From positions 72,994 through 136,993 of the forward strand of contig NZ_JAHBGC010000004.1 of the NCBI RefSeq assembly GCF_018390645.1: DNA of 64,000 nt, read 5' to 3'. The notes beneath the pieces are model-generated. The model searched no databases, was not told the origin of the DNA, and saw only the letters and a program-made list of their open reading frames with translations. Below, piece after piece: positions 9,317 through 18,909 of this stretch; within the stretch, counting starts at the first letter, position 1; each line of letters starts with the position of its first letter. The translations under genes were made by a program, and so were the position numbers. Source of the DNA: Ancylobacter dichloromethanicus (GTDB taxonomy: Bacteria; Pseudomonadota; Alphaproteobacteria; Rhizobiales; Xanthobacteraceae).

Positions 9317-12300
9317 TCAGGCGGAGGGAGCATCGCGCGCCTCCCCGGCGGTGGACGGCGGGGCGGCCCCGGCCACCGTCTCCGGCGGCTTGCCGCGGAA
9401 GACGCGGCGCACGGTGACGAAGAGCAGCGGCACGAAGAACACGCCGAGCACGGTGGCGGCGATCATCCCGCCCATGACGCCGATGCCGATGGCGTTCTGC
9501 GCCCCCGAGCCGGCGCCGCTGGCGATGGCGAGCGGCGTCACGCCGAGGATGAAGGCGAAGGAGGTCATCAGGATCGGGCGCAGGCGCTGGCGCGCGGCGT
9601 CGAGCGTCGCCTCGACCAGCCCCATTCCGTGCGCCTGCCGCTCGATGGCGAACTCGACGATGAGGATCGCGTTCTTCGCCGCGAGGCCGATGGTGGTGAG
9701 CAGGCCGACCTTGAAATAGACGTCGTTGGTCTGGTCGAACAGCGAGGCCGCGAGCAGCGCGCCGAACACGCCGATCGGCACCGACAGCAGCACGGCGAAG
9801 GGGATCGCCCAGCTCTCGTACAAAGCGGCGAGGCAGAGGAAGATGACCAGCACGGAGATGGCGTAGAGCGCCGTCGCCTGGTTGGCGGAGAGCCGCTCCT
9901 GATGCGACAGGCCGGTCCATTCATGGTCGAAGCCCGGCGGCAGCCTGGCGACGATGCCGTCGATCGCGTCCATCGCCACGCCGGAGGACACGCCCGGCGC
10001 CGCCTGGCCCTGGATCTCCACCGCCGAGGCGCCGTTGAAGCGCTCCAGCCGCGGCGAGCCATAGGTCCAGCGGGTCGAGGCGAAGGCCGAGAACGGCACC
10101 ATGGCGCCGTCGGCGTTGCGCACCTCCCATTTGGCCAGATCCTCCGGCTGCATGCGGAAATCCGCCGCCGACTGCAGATAGACCTTCTTCACCCGGCCAC
10201 GGTCGAGGAAGTCGTTGACATAGTCGCTGCCCCAGGCGGAGGAGAGCGTGTCGTTGATGTCGGCCAGCGACACGCCGAGCGCGCTCGCCTTTTCCTGGTC
10301 GATGTCGACGACGAATTGGGGCTCGTCCTCCAGCCCGTTGGGGCGGGTGGCGACGAGTTGCCGGTCCTGCGCCGCCATGCCCAGAAGCTGGTTGCGGGCC
10401 GCCATCAGCTTCTCGTGGCCGGCGCCGGTGATGTCCTGCAGGTAGAAGCTGAAGCCGCCGGAATTGCCCATGCCCTGGATCGCCGGCGGGTTGAGGGTGA
10501 ACACCATGGCGTCGCGCATGTGCAGCGCCGCCATCGCCCGGCCGGCGACGGCACTTGCCGACACGGCAGGGGTCTTGCGCGCGTCGAACGGGCGCAACTG
10601 CACGAAGGCGATGCCGAGATTCTGGCCCTGGCCGCTGAAGCCGAAGCCGTTGACGGTGAAAACCCCCTCGACCGCGTCCTTCTCATCTTCGAGGAAATGG
10701 GTTCGGACCTTGTCGAGCACCTGTTCGGTGCGGTCGGCGGTGGCGCCGGCCGGCAACTGCACCATGGTGATGAGCATGCCCTGGTCCTCCTCCGGCAGGA
10801 AGGAGGAGGGCAGCCGCGCGAACATCCAGCCCATGCCGACGGCGATGGCGAGGAAGACCACGAGGAAGCGGCCCGCGCGCGCCAGCATGCCGGCGGTGCC
10901 GCGGCGGTAGGCGTTGGTGGTGCGCTCGAAATTGCGGTTGAACCAGCCGAACAGGCCGCGGCTCTTGGCGTGCTCCTTCGGCGGCTTCAGCAGGGTGGCG
11001 CACAGCGCCGGGGTGAGGATCAGCGCCACCAGCACCGACAGCACCATGGCGGAGACGATGGTGACGGAGAACTGGCGGTAGATCACGCCGACCGAGCCGC
11101 CGAAGAAGGCCATGGGAATGAACACGGCGGAGAGCACGGTGGCGATGCCGACCAGCGCGCCGGTGATCTCGCCCATCGACTTGCGGGTCGCCTCCTTCGG
11201 CGAAAGCCCTTCCTCCTCCATCACCCGCTCGACATTCTCGACCACGACGATGGCGTCGTCGACCAGCAGGCCGATGGCGAGCACCATGGCGAACATGGTC
11301 AGCGTGTTGATGGAATAGCCGAACAGCGCCAGCACGCCGAAGGTGCCGAGCAGCACCACCGGCACGGCGAGCGAGGGGATCAGGGTGGCGCGGAAGTTCT
11401 GCAGGAAGACGAACATCACCACGAAGACGAGCACGATCGCCTCGAACAGCGTGCGCACCACCTCCTCGATGGAGAGCAGCACGAAGGGCGTGGTGTCGTA
11501 GGGATAGACGACCTCCACCCCTTCCGGGAAGGTCGGCTTCATCCGCTCGATGGCGGCCTTGACCTTCTCCGCCGTGTCGAGGGCGTTGGCGCCGGTGGCC
11601 AGATTGATGGCGAGGCCGCCCGCCGCCATGCCGTTATAGCGCGAGGAGGTGGTGTAGGTCTCCGCGCCAAGCTCCACGGTGGCGACGTCGTTGACCCGCA
11701 CCAGCGAGCCGTCGGTGGTGCTCTTGAGGATGATGTTGCGGAACTGCTCGGGCGTCTGCAGCCGCGAGCGGGCCGTCACCGTGGCGTTGAGCTGCTGCCC
11801 GGCGCGTTGCGGCAGGCCGCCGAGCTGGCCGGCGGAGACCTGCGTGTTCTGCGCCTCGATCGCGCTCGCCACGTCGCTCGGCATGAGCTGGTACTTGGAG
11901 AGCTTCTCCGGGTCGAGCCAGATGCGCATGGCGTAGGAGGAGCCGAACAGCGTGGTCGAGCCCACGCCCTCGATGCGCCGCAGCGTGTCGTTGAGCGTGG
12001 AATCGACATAGTCGGACACGTCGGTCGAGGACATGCCCCCGTCCGTCGACACGAAGCCGATCACCATCAGGAAGCCGTCGGAGGCCTTGTCGACCGAGAT
12101 GCCGTTGGTCTGCACCACGCTCGGCAACTGGGGGGTGACGAGCTGCAGCTTGTTCTGCACCTGCATCTGGGCGATGTCGGGATCGGCCGCGTTGGTGAAG
12201 GTCAGCGTGATCGTGGCCTGCCCGGTCGAGAGCGAGGTGGCCGACATGTAGTCGAGATTGTCGATGCCGGTGAGCCCCTGCTCGATGACCTTGGTGACCG

Positions 12301-12478
12301 AGTTCTCCACCGTCTGGGCGTCGGCGCCGGGATAGGAGGCGGTGACGCTGACCGTGGGCGGGGCGATCTGCGGGTATTGCGCGATGGGGAGCGTGTTCAG
12401 CGCCAGCACGCCGCCGAGCATGATCAGCAGCGCGATGACCCAGGCGAAGACCGGGCGGTCGATGAAGAAACGGGACAT
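9317..12478 (-). CDS. RND multidrug efflux pump, HAE1/AcrB family
   Basis: A 1053-residue inner-membrane pump of the hydrophobe/amphiphile efflux (AcrB/MexB) family; length matches AcrB (1049). The N-terminus [20 protein letters not shown] is typical. Proton-relay residues are visible: Asp407-Asp408 in [14 protein letters not shown] (TM4) and Lys935 in [12 protein letters not shown] (TM10). Two large periplasmic porter loops separate the two six-helix bundles. It works with the adaptor 9 bases upstream and the NodT-type channel downstream. Substrates cannot be read from sequence. Confidence 0.95.
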   Translation of the reverse strand: MSRFFIDRPVFAWVIALLIMLGGVLALNTLPIAQYPQIAPPTVSVTASYPGADAQTVENSVTKVIEQGLTGIDNLDYMSATSLSTGQATITLTFTNAADPDIAQMQVQNKLQLVTPQLPSVVQTNGISVDKASDGFLMVIGFVSTDGGMSSTDVSDYVDSTLNDTLRRIEGVGSTTLFGSSYAMRIWLDPEKLSKYQLMPSDVASAIEAQNTQVSAGQLGGLPQRAGQQLNATVTARSRLQTPEQFRNIILKSTTDGSLVRVNDVATVELGAETYTTSSRYNGMAAGGLAINLATGANALDTAEKVKAAIERMKPTFPEGVEVVYPYDTTPFVLLSIEEVVRTLFEAIVLVFVVMFVFLQNFRATLIPSLAVPVVLLGTFGVLALFGYSINTLTMFAMVLAIGLLVDDAIVVVENVERVMEEEGLSPKEATRKSMGEITGALVGIATVLSAVFIPMAFFGGSVGVIYRQFSVTIVSAMVLSVLVALILTPALCATLLKPPKEHAKSRGLFGWFNRNFERTTNAYRRGTAGMLARAGRFLVVFLAIAVGMGWMFARLPSSFLPEEDQGMLITMVQLPAGATADRTEQVLDKVRTHFLEDEKDAVEGVFTVNGFGFSGQGQNLGIAFVQLRPFDARKTPAVSASAVAGRAMAALHMRDAMVFTLNPPAIQGMGNSGGFSFYLQDITGAGHEKLMAARNQLLGMAAQDRQLVATRPNGLEDEPQFVVDIDQEKASALGVSLADINDTLSSAWGSDYVNDFLDRGRVKKVYLQSAADFRMQPEDLAKWEVRNADGAMVPFSAFASTRWTYGSPRLERFNGASAVEIQGQAAPGVSSGVAMDAIDGIVARLPPGFDHEWTGLSHQERLSANQATALYAISVLVIFLCLAALYESWAIPFAVLLSVPIGVFGALLAASLFDQTNDVYFKVGLLTTIGLAAKNAILIVEFAIERQAHGMGLVEATLDAARQRLRPILMTSFAFILGVTPLAIASGAGSGAQNAIGIGVMGGMIAATVLGVFFVPLLFVTVRRVFRGKPPETVAGAAPPSTAGEARDAPSA

Positions 12479-12487
12479 GGACGCGCC

Positions 12488-13753
12488 TCAGTTCGATGTG
12501 GTGGTCGAGACGCCGGCGGAAGCGCCGGCCGCGGCCGACAGGCCACCCGGAGCGGGCACGGCGCTCTGCTGGCCGCGCTCGCGCACCTCGCCGGTGGTGT
12601 CGTCCACCACCACGTCGACCGGGGTGACGTCCTGCCCCGGCCGGGCGAACTGGCTGCCCTCGACGACGACGCGGTCGCCATCGCCGATGCCGCTGTCGAC
12701 CAGCCAGCTATTGCCGACGCTGCGCGACACCGCGAGCACGCGCTGCTCGACCTTGTTGTCGGCGTTGACCACCAGCGCCACCGGCTCGCCCTTGGTGTTG
12801 CGCGTCACGCCGCGCTGGGGAACCAGGAAGCTGTCCGGGGCCACGCCCTCCTCGATGAGGGCGCGCACATACATGCCGGGCAGCAGCAGCCGGTCGGGAT
12901 TGGGAAACCGCGCCCGCACGCCATAGGTGCCGGTGGTCTGGTCGACATAGGCCGAGGTGAATTCCAGCGTGCCGGGATGGGCATAGGTCTCGCCATTGTC
13001 GAGCTTCAGCCGCACCTTCACCGTGTCGCCGGAGATCTTGATGCGCCCGTCGCGGATCGCCTGCCGCAGGTTGAGCAGGTTGGTGCTCGACTGGGTGACG
13101 TCGACATTGATCGGGTCGAGCGTGCGGATGGTGGTGAGCACCGTGGACTGGCTGGCGGTGACGAGGGCGCCGGGGGTGAGCGAGGACTTGTCGATGCGCC
13201 CGCCGATCGGCGCGGTGATGCGGGTGTAGTCGAGATTGATGCGGGCGGTTTCCACATCCGCCTTGGCGGCGGCGACGTCGGCCCTGGCCTGCGCCAGCGA
13301 GGCGACGGCGTCGTCATAATCCTGCTTGCTCACCGCGTTCTGCTTGATCAGCCCTTCATAGCGGTCGACCTTGGACTGGGCGCTGGGCACCGCGGCCTGC
13401 GCCTTCTGCAGCGCGGCGATGGTGCTGTCATAGGTGGCCTGATAGCTCGCCGGGTCGATCTGGTAGAGCGCGTCGCCCGCCTCCACTTCCGAGCCTTCCT
13501 CGAACAGCCGGGCCTTGATGATGCCGCCGACCTGCGGGCGCACCTCGGCGACCAGCGAGGCGGTGGTGCGGCCGGGCATCTCGGCGGTGATCGCCACCGA
13601 TTGCGGGCGCACCGTCACCACGCCGACCTGCGGCCGGCCCTGCGCGCCCGGCCCCTGCGGCGCGGCATCCTGTCCGTCGCACCCGGCCAGCACCAGAAGA
13701 AGGGCGAAGGTGGTGGCAAGGAGCGCCGAACGCTCGGAACGATATGACGCCAA
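12488..13753 (-). CDS. RND efflux periplasmic adaptor (membrane fusion protein)
   Basis: A 421-residue lipoprotein adaptor linking pump and outer-membrane channel. A hydrophobic stretch ends in the lipobox VLAGC (Cys25). It is followed by barrel-sandwich, alpha-hairpin and beta-barrel domains of the HlyD/AcrA family (EVRPQVGGIIKARLFEEGSEV region). The most likely start is TTG at 13753: GAGGA sits seven bases upstream and the signal peptide then has normal length. A further in-frame TTG at 13789 lies inside the putative operator and has no ribosome binding site. First gene of the efflux operon, divergent from tetR. Confidence 0.9.
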   Translation of the reverse strand: MASYRSERSALLATTFALLLVLAGCDGQDAAPQGPGAQGRPQVGVVTVRPQSVAITAEMPGRTTASLVAEVRPQVGGIIKARLFEEGSEVEAGDALYQIDPASYQATYDSTIAALQKAQAAVPSAQSKVDRYEGLIKQNAVSKQDYDDAVASLAQARADVAAAKADVETARINLDYTRITAPIGGRIDKSSLTPGALVTASQSTVLTTIRTLDPINVDVTQSSTNLLNLRQAIRDGRIKISGDTVKVRLKLDNGETYAHPGTLEFTSAYVDQTTGTYGVRARFPNPDRLLLPGMYVRALIEEGVAPDSFLVPQRGVTRNTKGEPVALVVNADNKVEQRVLAVSRSVGNSWLVDSGIGDGDRVVVEGSQFARPGQDVTPVDVVVDDTTGEVRERGQQSAVPAPGGLSAAAGASAGVSTTTSN

Positions 13754-13770
13754 GGTGAATTCCTCATATA

Positions 13771-13790
13771 GAGTACCATTGAGTATCAAT
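13771..13790. promoter_or_regulatory. candidate TetR operator (tandem repeat with inner palindrome)
   Basis: Two adjacent 10-bp imperfect direct repeats, GAGTACCATT (13771-13780) and GAGTATCAAT (13781-13790), differ at two positions. They include a perfect inverted repeat ATTGA-GTA-TCAAT at 13778-13790. The site lies in the 107-base gap between the efflux operon and the divergent tetR gene, where the local repressor would be expected to bind. Confidence 0.45.
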
Positions 13791-13860
13791 ATTCTCTGTC
13801 GTATGGTCCTGTCAATCGGCGGCCGCGTGGCGCGCCCGGGCTGGGGAGGAAACCGTTTCC

Positions 13861-14538
13861 GTGTCAGACGTTTCTATCGAGGCGCGGGCGCCGCAGCGCC
13901 GCTCGCGGGGGCGCCCGAAGACGGCGCCCGATGCCACGCGGCGGACGCAGATCGTGGCGCAGGCGCTGCAGATTTTCCGCGAACTCGGCTATGCCGGAAT
14001 GACCACGGAAGCCGTGGCCGCGCGCTGCCAGATATCGAAGACGACGCTCTACCGGCTGTTTCCCAGCAAGACCGAGCTCATGGCGGGGATTGTCGAGACG
14101 CACATAAAGAGCATGATCGACCTGCCCCGCGACTATGGCCAGCTACCTCTGGCGCAGGCTCTCGACCTCATATTCTTCAACGACATCGACGACGAGGCCG
14201 ATCGCGAGCGTTTCGCCTTCCTGCAGTTTCTCTTTCTGGAAGCGGCGGTGAACCCCGAGCTGAACGAGATTTCCGACAAGTTCGGCCGCCATGTCGTGCT
14301 CAGGCTGCTCACCGACTGGATCGACCACCAGCGGACGCTCGGCCGGATCGACGTTCCGGACGCGCGCGATGCCGCTTCCATGCTGATGGACATGGTGGGA
14401 GGCTCGATTGCCCTCACCCGCGACGGCCGGATGCAATGGCCCGGCAGCGAGCGGCGCCGCGCCTATGTGCGCGAGTGCATCCGGGTGTTCCTCGGCGGGG
14501 TGGCGACGCGGCCGGAACCCGCCGGCGGCGCGGCCTAG
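13861..14538 (+). CDS. TetR/AcrR family repressor of the adjacent efflux operon
   Basis: A 225-residue regulator. The N-terminal helix-turn-helix spans roughly residues 24-70 (RRTQIVAQALQIFRELGY, then TTEAVAARCQISKTTLYRLF, the TetR signature). The C-terminal ligand/dimer domain is divergent, as usual for the family. GTG at 13861 has GGAGGA ten bases upstream. Divergent placement from the RND operon implies it represses that operon and itself until an inducer binds. Confidence 0.9.
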   Translation: MSDVSIEARAPQRRSRGRPKTAPDATRRTQIVAQALQIFRELGYAGMTTEAVAARCQISKTTLYRLFPSKTELMAGIVETHIKSMIDLPRDYGQLPLAQALDLIFFNDIDDEADRERFAFLQFLFLEAAVNPELNEISDKFGRHVVLRLLTDWIDHQRTLGRIDVPDARDAASMLMDMVGGSIALTRDGRMQWPGSERRRAYVRECIRVFLGGVATRPEPAGGAA

Positions 14539-14570
14539 CGCATTTTCACGCGAAGTGGGTTCCGGTTCGG
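14537..14570. repeat. REP-like dispersed motif after tetR
   Basis: The sequence starting AGCGCATTTTCACGCGAAGT and ending TTCCGGTTCG immediately follows the tetR stop, in a 51-base convergent gap. I recognise it as similar to a short interspersed motif common between Hyphomicrobiales genes. No second copy was noticed in this window, so the call rests on recall. Confidence 0.35.
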
Positions 14571-14589
14571 GCGACCTGGAGACCGGCGG

Positions 14590-15555
14590 TCAGTCGAACC
14601 GCCCCGCCGAATCGCGTTGCCAGCGTTCGAGCGCCGAGGGAAGCTGCCCGCGCGGCGCGCGCCCTTTCGCTTTCAGCCAGCCCGGCCGGATGTCGGTGGA
14701 GCGCACCAGCTTCATCACGCGGTCGGGGTGAATCCCGAGGCCCGCGCGCGAAAGCGGCTTCAGCAGCATCGCCAGGCCCAGCACCAGAAAGCGCGGGATC
14801 ACGAAGGTTCTGGCTTTGGTGAAATGCGCCTGCCGGAACGCCGTGACGATGTCTTCGAGCGTGTAGCCGTCGGGGTAGCAGCCGTTGAAGAGGACGTATC
14901 GCTCGTCGAGCGAGACGGCGAAGGCGATGGCCTCCAGCAGGTCCTCGACATAGAAGCAGGCTTTCACCGTGTCGGTCCGGCCCGGATAGATGAAGATGCC
15001 CTTCCGGAGCAGGCTCGCCAGTCGGGTGAAGTTGCCGCCCTCGGTGTGCCCGAAGATCACCGCCGGGCGGCAGATGACCAGGCGGCGATCCTCATTCTCC
15101 GCGGCCCACGCCCGGTGGATGCCTTCCGCCAGCCATTTCGACCAGCCATAGGCCGAGTTGGGCTGCGGCGGCGTCGCCTCCTCCTTGGGTTCCTCGCTCG
15201 GCCCATAGACCGAGATCGAGCTGGTGAACACGATCGAGGTGACGCCGTGGCGGCGGGCGAAGGCGGTCACCTCGGTGGCGCCGCGAATGTTGGTCTCGTA
15301 ATATTCGTGGGTCTCATGGCCGGGCGTCGTGTGCACGGCGGCCAGATTGTAGATGCGCCCGATCGGACGGTCGAACGACAGGCCCGAGAGGTCCCGCACA
15401 TCGTGCGTGAGATAGGAGACCCCGGGGACCCGGATCTTCGGCGCGCGAATGTCGATGCTGATCAGCTCGCCGGCCTCCTCTCCGGCAAGGCGCCGCAACA
15501 GGTGCGAGCCGATGAACCCGCCGCCGCCGAAAACGATGATTGCCTTGCCATTCAT
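14590..15555 (-). CDS. NAD-dependent epimerase/dehydratase (SDR family)
   Basis: A 321-residue extended short-chain dehydrogenase. The nucleotide-binding motif GGGGFIGSH is near residue 9, and the catalytic Tyr-x3-Lys appears as YGWSKW. Such enzymes act on nucleotide sugars (4-epimerase, 4,6-dehydratase or reductase). The long C-terminal tail (VLGLAMLLKPLSRAG region) resembles proteins of polysaccharide clusters. ATG at 15555 (MNGKAIIVFG) is preferred because the residues before it are unlike the family. Same strand as galE and a glycosyltransferase, so probably an exopolysaccharide/surface-sugar group. Confidence 0.82.
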   Translation of the reverse strand: MNGKAIIVFGGGGFIGSHLLRRLAGEEAGELISIDIRAPKIRVPGVSYLTHDVRDLSGLSFDRPIGRIYNLAAVHTTPGHETHEYYETNIRGATEVTAFARRHGVTSIVFTSSISVYGPSEEPKEEATPPQPNSAYGWSKWLAEGIHRAWAAENEDRRLVICRPAVIFGHTEGGNFTRLASLLRKGIFIYPGRTDTVKACFYVEDLLEAIAFAVSLDERYVLFNGCYPDGYTLEDIVTAFRQAHFTKARTFVIPRFLVLGLAMLLKPLSRAGLGIHPDRVMKLVRSTDIRPGWLKAKGRAPRGQLPSALERWQRDSAGRFD

Positions 15556-15664
15556 GGTTCGCGCTTCTCGGTTCGCGGTGCCTTGCGGAGAGCGTCCCGC
15601 ATCCTGCGGGAGCCCCGCCGGCAGCATAGGCGCAATCTCACGCGGTCTTCACGACGGCGCATGC

Positions 15665-16681
15665 TCATTCGCTCTCCTTGCCGTCATTGCGGTGCCAGAA
15701 GCGCGGCAGCAGGTCGCGATGCGCCCGCCAGCCATCCTCGATCATCGCCGCCAGCGAAGAGCGCGCGGGCTGCCAGCCCAGTTCCCTTCCCGCCCGGTGG
15801 CTGCCGCACACCAGCCGGGCGGCGTCGCCCGGACGTCGCGGGCCGACGGCGACGGGAATGGCGTGTCCCGTCACCGCGCGCGCCGCCTCGATGACCTCGC
15901 GAACCGAAAACCCCCGCCCGCTGCCGAGACAGAACACGCGGCTGACCTCGCCGGCCAGCAGCCGTTCGAGCCCGAGAAGATGCGCCTCGACCAGGTCCGA
16001 CACATGCAGATAATCGCGGATGCAGGTGCCGTCCGGGGTCGGGTAGTCGGTGCCGAACAGGGTCAGCGACGGCCGGCGGCCGGCGGCGACATCCAGCAGC
16101 AGGAGGATGAGATGGGTTTCCGGGTCGTGGAACTCGGCCGTCTCGCCCTCGGGATCGGCCCCGGCGACATTGAAATAGCGGAAGATCACCGGCCGAAGCC
16201 CGGCGCTCGCGGCGAAATGCCCGATCATCTCCTCGATCGCCCGCTTGGACGCGCCATAGGCGTTGGCGGGGCGCTGGGCGGTGTCCTCGTCCAGCATCAC
16301 GCCATCCTGGTCGCCATAGGTGGCGCAGGTCGAGGAGAAGATGAGGTTGGCGCAGCCTGCGGCGATCATCGCCTCGATGAGGGTCAGCGAGGCGTTGATG
16401 TTCTCCCGCCAGTACCGGCCGGGATCGCGCTCCGCCTCGCCGACCTGGCTCAGCGAGGCGAAGTGCATCACCGCCACCGGCCGCCAGCGCGCGAACACCT
16501 CGTCCAGCCGCGCCCGGTCCATCAGGTCGGCGACCTCCAGCGGCCCGAACCGCACCGCCGGTGCCCAGCCGGTGGTGAGGTTGTCGACCGTCACCGGCGT
16601 GTAGCCGGCACGCGCGAGGGCCTTGCACGCATGCGCGCCGATATAGCCGGCGCCGCCCGCCACCAGCACGTTCCCGCTCAT
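15665..16681 (-). CDS. galE: UDP-glucose 4-epimerase
   Basis: A 338-residue GalE interconverting UDP-glucose and UDP-galactose, with tightly bound NAD. Motifs: GGAGYIGAH (residues ~9-17), VDNLTTG, SSTCATYG (catalytic Ser/Thr), YGASKR (Tyr-x3-Lys), FRYFNVAGA and GTDYPTPDGTCIRDYLHV, which are diagnostic for GalE. Length is standard. A gap of 72 bases separates it from the upstream glycosyltransferase on the same strand. It probably supplies UDP-galactose for surface glycan. Confidence 0.93.
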   Translation of the reverse strand: MSGNVLVAGGAGYIGAHACKALARAGYTPVTVDNLTTGWAPAVRFGPLEVADLMDRARLDEVFARWRPVAVMHFASLSQVGEAERDPGRYWRENINASLTLIEAMIAAGCANLIFSSTCATYGDQDGVMLDEDTAQRPANAYGASKRAIEEMIGHFAASAGLRPVIFRYFNVAGADPEGETAEFHDPETHLILLLLDVAAGRRPSLTLFGTDYPTPDGTCIRDYLHVSDLVEAHLLGLERLLAGEVSRVFCLGSGRGFSVREVIEAARAVTGHAIPVAVGPRRPGDAARLVCGSHRAGRELGWQPARSSLAAMIEDGWRAHRDLLPRFWHRNDGKESE

Positions 16682-16753
16682 CGTTTCCGCACCGAATCCC
16701 GCCTGTCGCAGGCGTCCCGACCGCTTGAACCTGACATGCCCGACACGCCGCGC

Positions 16754-17869
16754 TCAGGAGACATGCGCGGTGTCGATGCCGGCGGCGCGCAAGGTCGCCT
16801 GCAACCCCTCGCGGAACGCGGTCTCGTCGAAGCGCGCCGCATGGGCGACCAGCGGGGCGGCATCGACATCCACCAGCCCCGCCGCCTCGAAGCCGCGCAC
16901 CGCCGCGACCAGCCCTTCCACCGATTGCTCCTCGAACAGCCAGCCGGTCTCGCCATGAACCACCGTCTCCAGCGCCCCGCCACGGCCATAGGCGATGACC
17001 GGCCGGCCCGAGGCCATCACCTCGACCGGCACCATGCCGAAATCCTCTTCTCCCGGAAAGATCAAGGCTTTGCAGCGTGCCATATGGCTGCGCAGGGTGG
17101 CGAAATCGACCTTGCCGAGGAAGCTGACATTGGCCGGGCGCCCCGCCTCCAGCCGCTTGCGGGTCTTCTCCGGTCCGCCGATCACCACCAGCGGCATGCC
17201 CAGTTGGCGAAACGCCTCGATGGCGATGTCGGGGCGCTTATAGGGCGCGAGTTCGCCGGCCCAGAGATAGAAATCCCCCCGCTCGGCCCTCGGCGCCGGG
17301 GAAAACGCGGCGACGTCGACCGGCGGGTAGAGCACCTGCGCCTCGCGCCGCCAGTATTTGCGGATGCGCGCCGCGACATGGTTGGAATTGGCGAGGAACT
17401 GGTCGACCCGCGCCGCCGAGGTGACGTCCCAGACCCGCAGGGGCGGGGCGAGCAGCGGCATCATCAGCCGGGCCGCCAGCCCCGCGCCGCGGCGATAGGT
17501 GTGGTACTGGTCCCAGAGATAGCGCATGGGCGAGTGCGTGTAGCAGAGATGGAACGCGTCCGGCGCCGCGATCACGCCCTTGGCCGGCCCGGCCTCGCTG
17601 GAAATCACCAGGTCGTAGCCGGTCAGGTCGAGCCCCTCCAGCGCGCCGGGCATAAACGGCAGGTAGGATTGGTAAAGCCGCCGCGCGAAGGGCAGGCGGG
17701 CGAGCGAGGTCTCGCGGATGCGATGCGACCTCAGCAGCGGGCTCACCGCCTCGGGCACATAGACATGGGTGAAGATGTCGGCCTGGGGAAACATCCGGCA
17801 GAGCGCTTCGAGCACCTTTTCGCCGCCGCGCATGCCGACCAGCCAGTAGTGGATGATGGCCACCTTCAT
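16754..17869 (-). CDS. family 4 glycosyltransferase
   Basis: A 371-residue GT-B fold glycosyltransferase. The N-terminus MKVAIIHYWLVGMRGGEKVLE is the acceptor-domain opening of GT4 enzymes. The C-terminal donor domain has FLGKVDFATLRSHMARC and the E-x7-E motif region PGEEDFGMVPVEVMASGRPV. It transfers a sugar from a nucleotide donor to a growing glycan at the cytoplasmic face of the membrane. ATG at 17869 is chosen as the family start; an upstream in-frame ATG would add 15 unlikely residues. Neighbours galE and the SDR suggest one polysaccharide pathway. Confidence 0.87.
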   Translation of the reverse strand: MKVAIIHYWLVGMRGGEKVLEALCRMFPQADIFTHVYVPEAVSPLLRSHRIRETSLARLPFARRLYQSYLPFMPGALEGLDLTGYDLVISSEAGPAKGVIAAPDAFHLCYTHSPMRYLWDQYHTYRRGAGLAARLMMPLLAPPLRVWDVTSAARVDQFLANSNHVAARIRKYWRREAQVLYPPVDVAAFSPAPRAERGDFYLWAGELAPYKRPDIAIEAFRQLGMPLVVIGGPEKTRKRLEAGRPANVSFLGKVDFATLRSHMARCKALIFPGEEDFGMVPVEVMASGRPVIAYGRGGALETVVHGETGWLFEEQSVEGLVAAVRGFEAAGLVDVDAAPLVAHAARFDETAFREGLQATLRAAGIDTAHVS

Positions 17870-18111
17870 CCCATCGGCCCCCGACTCATGCCGCGTCTCA
17901 TGCCTCGTCCCCATTTTGCAGTGCAACGGTACTACGGGGAGGTGACGGCAGAGAGTCAACGTTCCTGCCAGTTTCGGCCGCCAAATTTCGGCCGTCTGCC
18001 GCCGCCGCGCCGTGTTTTTCCAGAGCTTTTTCCCTGGCAGGTTCCGACATGCCGCCATCGTCGGCCTGAAGCGGGCGTCGCCGCACAGGGGCGCCACGCG
18101 CCGCGCCCGGC

Positions 18112-18810
18112 TCAGCCCTTGCCGGCACCCCTTGCCGGCGCGGCCGGGTCGACCGGCAGGACGAAGATCTCCGCCACCGCCACCAGCGGCGGCACCAGAA
18201 AGCACCACACGCCCACCAGAAGATACAGCAGCGCCGCCATGGCGCAGCCGGCGGAGAAGCTGGCGAGGAAGACGCCGAAACGGCGCAGCCGCCCGCGTAC
18301 CTGGCCCGGATCGGCGCCGGGATGCGGCTTCCACAGATGGGTCAGGTCCAGCAGAAGCTGGGTGATGGTGCCGGTCATCACGGTGGAGGGCGGCGCATCG
18401 GTCAAATGGGTGCGGTGCAGCGCGTTCTGCAGCGCCATGGCGCTCACCAGCGTCATCCCCATCATGACGGCGCTGGCGCTGTCGGCTTCCAGCGGCGCGC
18501 CGAGCTGGATCGCCACCAGCGCGGCATGGGCGAGCAGGATCAGCTTGGCCGCCATCAGGATGCGGAAATCGTCGAGCCCGCGTGTCACCAGCGCCCGGCT
18601 CAGCAGCCGCGCCGCGATGACCACGAAGCAGAACACCGGCACCGCGATGATCTTGGAGATGGAGGGCATCCGGCCTTCGGCGATGGCGGCGGCGAAGGTG
18701 ACAAGATTGCCGGTGACATGGGCGGTGAACAGGCCGTGCAGGGTGACGAAGCCGGCCGTGTCCACGAAGCCCGCATTGAAGCAGAGCAGGGCGGGGAGAA
18801 TGTATTTCAT
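18112..18810 (-). CDS. YoaK/DUF1275 family membrane protein
   Basis: A 232-residue membrane protein with about six hydrophobic segments, matching DUF1275 (YoaK). It carries the typical NAGFVDTAGFVTLHGLFTAHVTGN opening region and MALQNALHRTHL with TVMTGTITQ in the middle. Function of the family is unknown; a transport role has been guessed. Monocistronic, with 242 bases on its 3' side before the glycosyltransferase gene; no further ORF with family resemblance was seen in that gap. Confidence 0.82.
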   Translation of the reverse strand: MKYILPALLCFNAGFVDTAGFVTLHGLFTAHVTGNLVTFAAAIAEGRMPSISKIIAVPVFCFVVIAARLLSRALVTRGLDDFRILMAAKLILLAHAALVAIQLGAPLEADSASAVMMGMTLVSAMALQNALHRTHLTDAPPSTVMTGTITQLLLDLTHLWKPHPGADPGQVRGRLRRFGVFLASFSAGCAMAALLYLLVGVWCFLVPPLVAVAEIFVLPVDPAAPARGAGKG

Positions 18811-18909
18811 GGATGTGACCGGCCGGGGAGGGGCGCCGCAGGAGAGCAGCGCAATACCCCCGCCCTGCCGGGCCGGTCAATCGGGAACGGGCCGCGACCG
18901 GCCACGCGC

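Noticed and set aside
9200-13747. Very long plus-strand open frame (about 1500 codons) opposite the efflux genes
   Set aside because: It is a GC3-driven shadow of the minus-strand RND operon; composition is His/Arg/Gly/Asp-rich with no family resemblance.
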